From Gulosibacter sediminis (GTDB lineage: Bacteria > Actinomycetota > Actinomycetes > Actinomycetales > Microbacteriaceae), in NCBI RefSeq assembly GCF_023370115.1, contig NZ_CP097160.1:186001-250000 (forward strand): DNA of 64,000 nucleotides, written 5' to 3'. Positions 27,704-36,163 of the stretch are shown here, piece by piece (position 1 is the first letter of the stretch; every line of letters starts with the position of its first letter). Position numbers and translations under genes: made by a program. The notes beneath the pieces were generated by a model. It was given only the letters and a program-made list of their open reading frames with translations, was not told the DNA's origin and did no database searches.

Positions 27704-29473
27704 ATGACGAACAACGAAGAAGGCACGCGCCCAGATCTGCGCAGCGCACACTGGTTTGGCCCGCACGATCTGACGGGTTTCGTGCACCGAACCGCGATTC
27801 AAGCGGAGGGGTTCTCAGGCTTTGCGGTCAAGGACCGCCCGGTGGTCGGGATCGCGAACTCTTGGTCAGAACTCGTGAACTGCAACATCCACTTCCGGCT
27901 GCTCGCGGATGCGGTGAAGCGCGGCGTCTTGATGGCAGGCGGATTGCCGCTCGAGTTCCCGACCATGTCGCTCGGCGAGAGCCTGATGAAGCCGTCCGCC
28001 ATGCAGTTCCGCAACCTCATGGCGATGGACACGGAAGAGTCGATTCGCTCGTACCCGCTCGACGCCATTGTGCTGCTCGGCGGGTGTGACAAGACCGTGC
28101 CCGCGCAGCTCATGGGGGCGGCCAGCGCAGATGTGCCGACCATCATGCTTACCGGCGGCCCACAAGAACCTGCGGTGTTCCGCGGCAAGCAACTTGGTGT
28201 GGGCACTGACACTTGGAAGTACGCCGACGAATTGCGCGCGGGAAAGATGACCCAGGCGGACTTCGATGAGCTCGAGGCCTCGGCGAAGCCCACGGCAGGG
28301 CACTGCAGCGAAATGGGCACGGCCTCAACCATGACGTCACTCGTCGAGGCGCTCGGCATGTGTCTGCCCTCGACGGCTGCGATTCCGGCGGTGCACGCAC
28401 GTCGTGCCCAGGCCGCCGAGGCCACCGGACGTCGGGCAGTCGAGATGGCGTTGACGGGTGGGCCGAAGCCGAGCGAGATCCTCACACCGGAGGCATTCGA
28501 CAACGCGATCACCCTGTTGATGGCGGTCGGTGGCTCGACGAACGCCGTGGTCCACTTGCTGGCATTGGCTCGTCGCGTTGGCTACGAGTTGCAACTCGAC
28601 CGGTTCCACGAGATTTCGGAGCGCACCCCGCGGATCGTGAACGTTCGCCCCTCGGGCGAATACCTCGTGCAGCAACTGTTCAACTCGGGTGGCATTAGCG
28701 CGGTACTCAAGGAGCTTTCGCCGCTGCTGCACCGCGACGTACTCACCGTCACGGGCGAATCACTCGAGGCCGGCTACGCGAATGCTCCGGACCCCGATGG
28801 TGACGTCATCACCACGTTGGACAAGCCGTTCGACGCCACCGGCAGCATCGCCGTCGTACGCGGGTCGCTCGCGCCCAAGGGCGCGGTGATCAAGCGCAGC
28901 GCCGCGTCACCCGAACTGCTGCAGCACCGCGGCCCGGCGGTCGTCTTCGACGACATCTACGACCTCGGTCGACGCATTGATGACCCAGAGCTCGACATCA
29001 GCGAAGACTCGGTGCTCGTTCTGCGCAACTCTGGCCCGGCCGGTGCGCCGGGCATGCCCGAGTGGGGCATGCTGCCGATTCCCGAAAAGCTGCTCAAGCG
29101 CGGCATCCGCGACGTAGTTCGGATTTCGGATGCGCGGATGAGCGGCACCGCTTTTGGCACGACCGTGCTCCACGTTGCGCCCGAGGCCGCCGTGGGCGGT
29201 CCGCTCGCAATCGTGCAGGACGGTGACCCCATCGTGCTGGATGTTGCGACGCAGCGACTCGACCTCGATATTCCTCAGGAAGAGATTGAGCGGCGCCTCG
29301 CTGAGGTGAAGCTGCCCGAACGCAAGTACAACCGTGGCTATGGCCGCCTCTATGTCGACCATGTGCTGCAGGCCGACGAGGGCTGCGACTTCGACTTCCT
29401 CCAGGGCATCCCGGGCGAGGAACCTCAGCGACTGCCGTACGGACTCATGAGCGGCTGGCAGGGCGGCTGGTAG
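27704..29473 (+). CDS. IlvD/Edd-family dehydratase (sugar-acid dehydratase type)
   Basis: A 589-residue Fe-S dehydratase. Cluster-ligand cysteines are visible in VNCNIH, GGCDKT and GHCSEMGTA, with MxSSGTA-like features replaced by MSGTAFGT near the C terminus. The length and the ends resemble L-arabinonate/D-xylonate dehydratases more than housekeeping IlvD. The reaction removes water from an aldonic acid to give a 2-keto-3-deoxy acid. The setting (SDR before, 2-hydroxyacid dehydrogenase after, ribose-type importer downstream) supports sugar-acid catabolism over valine/isoleucine synthesis. Confidence 0.88.
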   Translation: MTNNEEGTRPDLRSAHWFGPHDLTGFVHRTAIQAEGFSGFAVKDRPVVGIANSWSELVNCNIHFRLLADAVKRGVLMAGGLPLEFPTMSLGESLMKPSAMQFRNLMAMDTEESIRSYPLDAIVLLGGCDKTVPAQLMGAASADVPTIMLTGGPQEPAVFRGKQLGVGTDTWKYADELRAGKMTQADFDELEASAKPTAGHCSEMGTASTMTSLVEALGMCLPSTAAIPAVHARRAQAAEATGRRAVEMALTGGPKPSEILTPEAFDNAITLLMAVGGSTNAVVHLLALARRVGYELQLDRFHEISERTPRIVNVRPSGEYLVQQLFNSGGISAVLKELSPLLHRDVLTVTGESLEAGYANAPDPDGDVITTLDKPFDATGSIAVVRGSLAPKGAVIKRSAASPELLQHRGPAVVFDDIYDLGRRIDDPELDISEDSVLVLRNSGPAGAPGMPEWGMLPIPEKLLKRGIRDVVRISDARMSGTAFGTTVLHVAPEAAVGGPLAIVQDGDPIVLDVATQRLDLDIPQEEIERRLAEVKLPERKYNRGYGRLYVDHVLQADEGCDFDFLQGIPGEEPQRLPYGLMSGWQGGW

Positions 29474-29508
29474 CCGTCGCCGAGCGCTCATCACGCCAAG
29501 GAGAGACC

Positions 29509-30483
29509 ATGACCAAACAACCCGTAATCGTGATCGTGCCCGAAGGGCGGCCCGTGCCACCATTCGAGCGGATCGAAGCCGACGCCGAGCCGATCGTGGT
29601 GCGCACGGCGGACGAGCTGCGAAACGCGCTGGAATGTGCCGAGATCCTGTTCCTCAACGACTTCCGCACCAATCTGTTGCGTGAGGTGGGCACTGGGAAC
29701 CTCAAATGGATTCACACGTCCAGCATCGGCGTGGATGCCCTGCTCAGCGAAGAGATCGTGAACAGCGACATCATCGTCAGTAACTCCCGCGGCGTTTGTG
29801 AACGGCCGATCGCGGAATGGATTCTCGGCGTCATCGTGATGTTTGCAAAGGACATTCGCACGACGATCGAACTTCAGCAGCGGCGCGAATGGCTGCATCG
29901 TGAGACACAGCCGATTCTGGGCAGGAAGGTGCTCGTCGTCGGGCCTGGCCCTGTCGGCCGCGAAACCGCGCTCCTCCTGCGTGCTGCCGGTATGGACGTC
30001 AATATCGTGGGGCGTTCCTCGCGCACTGACGCTGAGCTCGGCTCCATCCATGCCTTTGAGGAGTTGGAAACACTCCTCTGTGAGGCGGACGACGTCGTGC
30101 TGACGCTGCCGCTCACACCTCAGACCCGTGGCCTCGTGAACGCCGAGCTGCTTGCGAAGGTTCGGCCCGGTGCCCATCTCGTCAACGTTGGCCGAGGCGC
30201 CGTCGTGGTCGAACAGGCGTTGCTCGACGCGATCGACTCCGGGCACCTTGCCGGGGCGGCGCTGGACGTCTTCGAGCAAGAACCGCTGCCGAAGGACCAC
30301 CCCATGTGGACTCGGAACAACATTCTTGTGTCTCCGCATGCCTCCGGAGATCTCGTGGGGTGGCGAGGCCGCGTCGTCGAGCGATTCGCCGAAAATCTCG
30401 AGCGCTGGAATGCCGGCGAACCGCTTCACGATGTTGTCGACTTAACGAAGATCGGCGCGACGGGCCCCGCGCTCTCGTCGTAG
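29509..30483 (+). CDS. D-2-hydroxyacid dehydrogenase (glyoxylate/hydroxypyruvate reductase-like)
   Basis: A 324-residue NAD(P)-dependent dehydrogenase. The nucleotide motif is VVGPGPVGRE. Catalytic Arg lies in VNVGRGAVVV, Glu in FEQEPL and His in VSPHASG. GGAGAG precedes the ATG, 36 bp after the dehydratase gene. Related reductases act on glyoxylate, hydroxypyruvate or other small 2-oxoacids, which fits a C2 or C3 product from sugar-acid cleavage. It differs clearly from the dehydrogenase at 11007, so two separate 2-hydroxyacid steps may exist. Confidence 0.88.
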   Translation: MTKQPVIVIVPEGRPVPPFERIEADAEPIVVRTADELRNALECAEILFLNDFRTNLLREVGTGNLKWIHTSSIGVDALLSEEIVNSDIIVSNSRGVCERPIAEWILGVIVMFAKDIRTTIELQQRREWLHRETQPILGRKVLVVGPGPVGRETALLLRAAGMDVNIVGRSSRTDAELGSIHAFEELETLLCEADDVVLTLPLTPQTRGLVNAELLAKVRPGAHLVNVGRGAVVVEQALLDAIDSGHLAGAALDVFEQEPLPKDHPMWTRNNILVSPHASGDLVGWRGRVVERFAENLERWNAGEPLHDVVDLTKIGATGPALSS

Positions 30484-30509
30484 CCCATCCCTCCCACCGA
30501 AAGAGAATC

Positions 30510-31970
30510 ATGCGTACCAAGAACAGCTCCACTGAGCCGGCAGCAGATACCACCGTAATCAACCGTCTCGAGGGCAACATGGGCGTCGGCTCGCTCATGA
30601 TGAGCGTGCTCGCCTTCTCGTCGCCGCTCGCGACCGTGGCTGGGACCATGCCGGTCCTCCTGATGTTCGGGGGCAACACCGCGCCTTCGATTTATCTCAT
30701 CCTGACCCTGATGTTGCTCATCTTCTCGGTCGGTTTTGTGACGATGAGTCGCACCATCGAGAATCCCGGCGGATTCTATTCGTTTGTTACCGCTGGACTC
30801 GGCAAGGCTTCGGGGCTCGGGGGTGCATTTCTGGCACTGGTCGGCTACATCTTCATCGGGTTTTTCGCCCCCGTGTTCTTCGCCGTCACAATGCAGAACT
30901 TCGTTGTTGAAACGCTCGGCGGACCAGATATCGCTTGGTACTGGTATGCCCTCGTGATTGTCGGCATCACGACGGCCCTCGCCTACAACCGAATCGACCT
31001 GTCCGCCAAGGTGCTGACGACGGTGATGGTTCTCGAGGTCATCATCATCGTGGTGTTTGATGTTGCCGCGTTTGCCTCGAATGGCGGCAATCCGGAGGCG
31101 GGCCTGAGCATTTCACTGCCGAGCCTGGGGGATGCAACGCTCGGACTGGCGTTGTTGTTCGCGATCGGAAACTTCTTCGGCTTCGAGGCCACGGTCATCT
31201 ATCGCGAGGAAGTTCGCGACCCGGACAAGACCATCCCGCGTGCGACCTATCTCTCAGTGCTGGGCATCGGAATCTTCTATGCCATCGCGGCGACCGGCTA
31301 CGTCGCATTCTTCGGCACGGGGGAGATCCAAGCCGCCGCAACCGAAAACACCGCGGGGCTGTTCCACGGCTCGATCGTAGCGCTCCTCGGCAATATTGCT
31401 GCGGACATCATGACGATTCTGCTCATCACCTCGACGCTGGCGTGCATGCTGTCGATTCAGAACATCGCCGCGCGCTACGGCTTCTCGCTCGCCCGAGATC
31501 GCGCGTTGCCCAAGGCACTCGGCCACGTGCATCCGCGACACCACTCGCCGTACCTTGCCGCGCTCGCGATCGGGGCGGTGTGGGTCGTGGCGATAATTGT
31601 GCTGGCTGTGGTCGGCGCCGACCCGGAGCAAATCTACGTCGTGGCGAGTGGAAGTGGCACGTTTTCGGTATTGCTGCTCATGTTTATCACCAGCCTGGCG
31701 GTCTTGATCTATTTCTTGCGGCGACGCAGCAGCAATCCCGAGTCTGTGTGGAAAACGATCATTGCTCCAGGCGTAAGCATGCTATTTCTCGGGGTAATCA
31801 TGGTGATCGCCGTCCTTAACTTCCCCGAACTCGTCGGTGGGTCTGGAGTGCTCAGCGCAGTATTTATGTTGCTCACGTTTGTCCTGTTTATTGGTGGATT
31901 CATTTATGCGCTAGTCCTGCGAAAGCGGCTGCCAGACGTCTACGACCGTCTCGGTCGTCAGCGGTTCTAA
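30510..31970 (+). CDS. APC-superfamily permease
   Basis: A 486-residue integral membrane transporter with about 12 hydrophobic segments. The APC pattern is seen in the first helix (NMGVGSLMMSVLAFSSPL) and in the FGFEATVIYREEVRDPDKTIP stretch, cited in parts, typical of amino-acid/polyamine permeases. The ATG at 30510 follows GAAAGAGA; a longer frame upstream overlaps the preceding gene. Being last in the SDR-dehydratase-dehydrogenase unit, it probably imports an amino acid or amine-bearing compound, which agrees with the aminotransferase and HyuAB genes. A good terminator follows. Confidence 0.88.
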   Translation: MRTKNSSTEPAADTTVINRLEGNMGVGSLMMSVLAFSSPLATVAGTMPVLLMFGGNTAPSIYLILTLMLLIFSVGFVTMSRTIENPGGFYSFVTAGLGKASGLGGAFLALVGYIFIGFFAPVFFAVTMQNFVVETLGGPDIAWYWYALVIVGITTALAYNRIDLSAKVLTTVMVLEVIIIVVFDVAAFASNGGNPEAGLSISLPSLGDATLGLALLFAIGNFFGFEATVIYREEVRDPDKTIPRATYLSVLGIGIFYAIAATGYVAFFGTGEIQAAATENTAGLFHGSIVALLGNIAADIMTILLITSTLACMLSIQNIAARYGFSLARDRALPKALGHVHPRHHSPYLAALAIGAVWVVAIIVLAVVGADPEQIYVVASGSGTFSVLLLMFITSLAVLIYFLRRRSSNPESVWKTIIAPGVSMLFLGVIMVIAVLNFPELVGGSGVLSAVFMLLTFVLFIGGFIYALVLRKRLPDVYDRLGRQRF

Positions 31971-31996
31971 CGCGTTTCCGCGCAACGACCGAACTG

Positions 31997-32036
31997 ACCG
32001 CCCACTCCGGGGTATCCCGGGGTGGGCGGTTTTGGC
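31997..32036 (+). terminator. Intrinsic terminator after the APC permease
   Basis: A 15-bp stem with one mismatch (31997-32012 with 32016-32030) and a very short loop is followed by TTTTGG. It ends the 26858-31970 unit. Confidence 0.85.
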
Positions 32037-32175
32037 AGTGAAGGCGCGTCCCAATGTGGCACAACCTTGGGTGGTGCGATCGCTGCAGAGTTGTGCCAAC
32101 CGGTCGCGAGGGGTCGAGGATGACTCCCTACGCAACGCGTATCGGGGACCGAGATCCATCTCTGGCGAGGATGAC

Positions 32176-33039
32176 ATGACGAAAGCACCCTCTATTTCGA
32201 CACCGTTTATCGAACTCAATAACATTAAGAAAACCTTCGGAGCGGTTACTGCGCTCCGCGGGGTGACAATTCAAGTGCAGCCCGGCGAAACCTTTGCTCT
32301 GCTCGGTGATAACGCTGCCGGCAAATCAACGCTGATGAAAGTGTTGACCGGCGTGTACCAGCCCGATGGCGGTGAAATTCGCCTCGACGGCAAAGCAGTT
32401 TCATTCCCCACTCCCGCAGTTTCACGCTCTTCGGGTATCGAAATGGTGTATCAGGATTTCGCGCTGGCCGACAATCTCGATGTCCGCACCAATATTTTTC
32501 TCGGCCGTGAGCCGCAGAAGAACATCCTCGGACCGCTCCTCCGCGTCGTCGACCGTAAGCGGATGCAGGAAGAAACCAACCGCGTGCTCGAGCGACTCGG
32601 AATCCCGATCAATCCGCGACTGAAGGTGAAGCGGCTCTCGGGCGGCCAGCGTCAGGCCGTGGCGATCGGCCGGGCACTCGCATTTGATGCCCGCCTCATC
32701 ATCATGGATGAGCCGACCGCGAACCTCTCGGTCGCCAAGGTCGACAAGCTCATCGAAGTCACCCAGAAGCTCAAAGAACTCGGCATTGCCGTGATCATCA
32801 TCACGCACCGGCTAGACGAGGCGTTCGCCGTTGCCGACCGATTCGCCGTCATGCGTCAGGGCGAGGTGGTGGGGCAATTTCGGACCGGTGAGATCTCCGA
32901 GACGCAAGTCGCCCACCTCATCTCGCAGGGCACGCTCGATGACTACGTCGACCTCGAAATGGTGTCTGACCGTCGAATGATCGGCAGCACGTCCAGCGTT
33001 GAGCACGAAGAACGCCGCGACCCAAAGGAAACACACTGA
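32176..33039 (+). CDS. Ribose-type sugar ABC transporter, ATP-binding protein (single domain)
   Basis: A 287-residue ATPase. The Walker A is GDNAAGKST, the signature LSGGQRQA, the Walker B IIMDEPTANL, and the switch His is in ITHRLDEA. Classical RbsA/XylG proteins have two such domains; this one has a single domain, as in FrcA-like systems, so it would act as a homodimer. The ATG at 32176 has CGAGG 5 nt upstream. The stop overlaps the permease start (TGATG). Confidence 0.92.
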   Translation: MTKAPSISTPFIELNNIKKTFGAVTALRGVTIQVQPGETFALLGDNAAGKSTLMKVLTGVYQPDGGEIRLDGKAVSFPTPAVSRSSGIEMVYQDFALADNLDVRTNIFLGREPQKNILGPLLRVVDRKRMQEETNRVLERLGIPINPRLKVKRLSGGQRQAVAIGRALAFDARLIIMDEPTANLSVAKVDKLIEVTQKLKELGIAVIIITHRLDEAFAVADRFAVMRQGEVVGQFRTGEISETQVAHLISQGTLDDYVDLEMVSDRRMIGSTSSVEHEERRDPKETH

Positions 33040-34040
33040 TGAGCCAGAACACTGACACCGTGGCGGTCCTGATCCGCGCGAAGGAACGACGAGACGGCAT
33101 CTCGACCGGCGCCAAGGTTCGACGATTCCTCGGCGACTACGGCATCCTCGTCATTTTTGCCTTGGTCTTGCTCTATCTCTCGATCGCGGCCCCGAACTTC
33201 CTGACCATCGACAACCTGATCAATGTCGTTCGTCAGTCGTCCATCATCGGCATCATCGCCCTCGGCATGACGTTCATCATGATCACGTCAGGCATCGATC
33301 TCTCGGTCGGCTCGGTAGTCGGCATCGCCGGCATGGTGTTCGCGATACTTGCGCCGGCCAGCGGAACGGCCTTCTGGCTGCCCATGATCGCGGGACTCGG
33401 AGCCGGACTCTTCGTCGGTTTCCTCAGCGCCGCGCTCGTGGTGTGGGGGAAAATTCTGCCGTTCCTCGCGACGCTGGCAACGATGGCGATTGCGCGTACT
33501 GCTGCACTCGTCATTACCGACGGACAGGTGGTTTCGGGATTGAGCGGACCAGCCGAGTGGATCGGCTCCGGGTTCATTGGACCGATTCCGGTGCCGGTGA
33601 TCATCTTCCTGCTCGCAGCTGTTGTCTGTGACTTCGTGCTCAGCCGAACAAAGTTTGGCTCACATGTCTACGCCGTGGGTGGCAACGAGGAGTCGGCGCA
33701 GAAAGTCGGCATCTCGGTACCCCGCGTGCTGTTCACCGTCTACCTCATCGGGGGCGTGCTCGCGGCCCTTGGTGGTCTCGTGCTGGCAGGCCGCCTCGAC
33801 AGCGCCGCGCCGACTGCGGGTCTCACTTATGAGCTGCAGGTTATCGCCGCTGTTGTCATCGGCGGCACCAACCTCTTCGGTGGCTCGGGCACGATACGCG
33901 GCACCGTCGTTGGCGTGCTGCTCCTCGCCGTGATCATGAACGGCATGAACCTGCTCGGCATTTCGTCCTATTACCAACAGGGCGTCCAGGGCCTCATCCT
34001 CGCACTCGCAGTGCTCCTCAACCGGTGGAAGTCCGACTAG
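33039..34040 (+). CDS. Ribose-type sugar ABC transporter, permease (RbsC-like)
   Basis: A 333-residue membrane permease with about 8-10 hydrophobic segments. Family marks include ALGMTFIMITSGIDLSVGS and VYAVGGNEESAQKVGI, the usual EAA-like coupling loop. Translation is coupled to the ATPase gene by a 1-nt overlap. With only one permease gene, the transporter is expected to use a homodimer. Confidence 0.92.
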   Translation: MSQNTDTVAVLIRAKERRDGISTGAKVRRFLGDYGILVIFALVLLYLSIAAPNFLTIDNLINVVRQSSIIGIIALGMTFIMITSGIDLSVGSVVGIAGMVFAILAPASGTAFWLPMIAGLGAGLFVGFLSAALVVWGKILPFLATLATMAIARTAALVITDGQVVSGLSGPAEWIGSGFIGPIPVPVIIFLLAAVVCDFVLSRTKFGSHVYAVGGNEESAQKVGISVPRVLFTVYLIGGVLAALGGLVLAGRLDSAAPTAGLTYELQVIAAVVIGGTNLFGGSGTIRGTVVGVLLLAVIMNGMNLLGISSYYQQGVQGLILALAVLLNRWKSD

Positions 34041-34097
34041 TCGTCGGGCCGCCCAACCAAACTCCTCTCACCTTCGACTATCCCTAAAGGAACCCCC

Positions 34098-35057
34098 ATG
34101 TCTGTTCACAAACGGCTGCTGTCGGCATTGGCAGCACTCGCAACTTCCACGATTCTGCTGAGCGCGTGCGCTTCCGGTTCCCCTGGCGCTGGCGGGGGCG
34201 ACAGCTACACCATTGGTGTCGTCGTACTCGATCTCCAGGACCCAGACCTCGCGCACATGACCGAGGCGATGCAGGCCGAGGCTGACACGCGCGGCGTCGA
34301 ACTCAAGGTCACCGACTCAAAGAAGGATGTCTCGACCGAACTCAACCAGGTTGAAGACTTGATCACGCAGCAGGTCGACGCCATCGTCCTGCAACCGCTC
34401 GACGGTGAGGCGAGCCAGAACGCGGCGCAACGAGTGATCGACTCCGAGATTCCTCTCTTCGTCCTCTCAACCGAATTTGCCGACGGTGCCGACATCGCCT
34501 ACGAGAGCTACATCGGCATCGACGATACGCTCGCCGGGGAGATGCAGGCCGAGTACCTCAACGAAGTGCTCCCTGATGGCGGCAACGTCGTGTTCGCGGC
34601 CGGTACCTACGGTGCCTCGTGGACCGACCGCCGCATCACCGGCTACGAGAACAAGATCAACGACAACATCACGACGGTTGCCGAGTTCCAAGGCAAGGGC
34701 AGCCGTGACGAAGCGAAGCGCAATATGGAGGATGTCCTACAGCGGTTCGGCACCGGTGAGATCGACGCCGTTGTCGCGAACAATGACGAAATGGCGCTTG
34801 GTGCGTCGTCGGCGATTGAGGACGCCGGGCGGACCGACGAATTCCAGGCCATCGTCGGCGTCGACGGCACTCAGCCAGCTATCGCCGCCATTCAATCCGG
34901 AACCATGACCGCGACTGTCCAACAGGATTCGGCGGGCCAGGGTGAAAAGACGATTGAGGTCGTGCAGAACTTTCTCGATGGCAAGGACATCGAGGACCGC
35001 TACACCCTGCCGTTCACGCTGATTACCGAGGAAAACGCGGCCGACTTCGCCGAGTAG
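34098..35057 (+). CDS. Ribose-type sugar ABC transporter, substrate-binding lipoprotein
   Basis: A 319-residue lipoprotein. The signal peptide ends with the lipobox LLSAC (Cys25), and the mature protein is a two-lobed periplasmic-binding-protein-1 fold (RbsB-like) beginning YTIGVVVLDLQDP. Pieces such as IVLQPLDGEASQNA and GVDGTQPAIAAIQ match sugar-binding relatives. It lies 57 bp after the permease gene; AAAGGAAC precedes the ATG. Ligands in this family include ribose, galactose, inositol and AI-2, so a cyclitol or pentose-like ligand is reasonable here but unproven. Confidence 0.92.
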   Translation: MSVHKRLLSALAALATSTILLSACASGSPGAGGGDSYTIGVVVLDLQDPDLAHMTEAMQAEADTRGVELKVTDSKKDVSTELNQVEDLITQQVDAIVLQPLDGEASQNAAQRVIDSEIPLFVLSTEFADGADIAYESYIGIDDTLAGEMQAEYLNEVLPDGGNVVFAAGTYGASWTDRRITGYENKINDNITTVAEFQGKGSRDEAKRNMEDVLQRFGTGEIDAVVANNDEMALGASSAIEDAGRTDEFQAIVGVDGTQPAIAAIQSGTMTATVQQDSAGQGEKTIEVVQNFLDGKDIEDRYTLPFTLITEENAADFAE

Positions 35058-35089
35058 CACGCACGGCGTCTGATACGTCGCTCAGAGTC

Positions 35090-35126
35090 TGCGCCCGCCC
35101 GAGTTCTCGGTCGGGCGCAAACTCTG
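35090..35126 (+). terminator. Terminator hairpin after the ABC importer
   Basis: 13-bp arms (35090-35102, 35107-35119) with one mismatch and a 4-nt loop are followed by AACTCTGTT. It closes the catabolic island. Confidence 0.7.
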
Positions 35127-35129
35127 TTC

Positions 35130-35142
35130 GGGGGGGGGGGGG
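35130..35142 (+). repeat. Poly-G tract of 13
   Basis: Thirteen consecutive G residues lie just after the importer terminator and about 250 bp upstream of the DUF5819 gene. This is the longest homopolymer in the window. The exact length may vary between cells or sequencing runs. Confidence 0.8.
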
Positions 35143-35202
35143 CGACGCCCCGGGAGGTGTTCGTCTGAACTCGGGTGGAAGTGAAATCACCACGGGCAGC
35201 GG

Positions 35203-35231
35203 TTCTGCTCGGCCGGCGGCACTTCTACAAT
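35203..35231 (+). promoter_or_regulatory. Candidate promoter of the DUF5819-HTTM operon
   Basis: TACAAT (35226-35231) is a good -10 element, with a weak TTCTGC at 35203-35208, spacer 17. It stands 165 bp before the DUF5819 start and 60-90 bp after the 13-G tract. The rest of the 338-bp gap (35058-35395) holds only the terminator and the G tract. Confidence 0.35.
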
Positions 35232-35395
35232 CTTCATCGGCACCATGCCGTTGTCGGGAACCTGCCCTTGCGCAGGACCGACGATGACCTGCTCCGAATC
35301 CCCGAGCCGGTTGAGCCACGTGAGTGGGATGTGCCGAGACGAGCACCCATCCGCCCCGTTCACAGGTCAATGGCCGCTGTTCGAGAAAGCCCCGA

Positions 35396-36163
35396 ATGAC
35401 CACATCCGAGACCAAGAAGAAGCGCTCGCCGCTCGTGCGAGTGGTGCTCGCCGTCGCGGCGCTCTTCACGGCCTGGCACGTGTTCGCGTCGTTCCTCTGG
35501 ATCGCGCCGACCTCGCCGATGCGCGAGGTCGTGCCCGGCAACGCGCTGTCGAGCTACATGATTCCTTTCTTCGGACAGTCGTGGAGCGTGTTCGCGCCGG
35601 CGCCGATCAACGGCGACTACACGTTCAAGGTGCGCGCGCAGGTCGAGGGTGACGACGGCGAGCTCACCGAGACTGAGTGGGTCGACGCCACCGCGGTCGA
35701 GCTCTCGATGATTCAGTACAACCTGTTCCCGCCGCGCGCGGGCATCCAATCGACGCAGGTCGCGAGCTCGTACAAGGGCAGCTTCGACGACCTCAACGCC
35801 GACCACCGCGTGGTCGTCGCGCTCAACTACTTTGAAGACGACTTCGAGCAGCGCCTCGAAGACAAGCTCGACGAATACGGCGACGAGAACGCCGTCGACG
35901 CGTACATGCCGACCGAGCACATGGCCACGGCTTACGCGACGCAGGTCGCCCACGCGATTTGGGGCGACGGCGTCGTGCGCGTGCAGTTCGAGGTGACGCG
36001 CCAGAACGTCATTCCGTTCGAACAGCGCAACGACGCCGACGCGACCCTGCCCGACCCGACCATCCTCAGCCCCGGTTGGCGCGGCACGGTGCGCAACGAG
36101 GGGCAGTCCGACGAGGCGTTCGAGGAGATCTTCCGCGACACCTACGAAGGGATGCAGGAGTGA
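35396..36163 (+). CDS. DUF5819-family membrane-anchored protein
   Basis: A 255-residue protein of unknown function. The ATG at 35396 has GAGAAAG 6 nt upstream; a longer in-frame start adds 24 unlike residues. A single N-terminal membrane segment (about 13-33, VVLAVAALFTAWHVFASFLW) is followed by an extracytoplasmic part with the family-type GQSWSVFAPAPINGDYTF box. Its stop overlaps the HTTM gene start by 4 nt. From memory, DUF5819 genes are commonly paired with HTTM genes in Actinobacteria, suggesting a two-component membrane complex. Confidence 0.8.
   Translation: MTTSETKKKRSPLVRVVLAVAALFTAWHVFASFLWIAPTSPMREVVPGNALSSYMIPFFGQSWSVFAPAPINGDYTFKVRAQVEGDDGELTETEWVDATAVELSMIQYNLFPPRAGIQSTQVASSYKGSFDDLNADHRVVVALNYFEDDFEQRLEDKLDEYGDENAVDAYMPTEHMATAYATQVAHAIWGDGVVRVQFEVTRQNVIPFEQRNDADATLPDPTILSPGWRGTVRNEGQSDEAFEEIFRDTYEGMQE

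Noticed and set aside
32176-33039. Truncated RbsA (half of a two-domain ATPase)
   Set aside because: All motifs of one complete domain are present and the stop overlaps the permease start; single-domain relatives are normal.
35244-35652. Plus-strand short frame starting near the DUF5819 promoter
   Set aside because: It runs out of frame through the DUF5819 gene and has no ribosome site.
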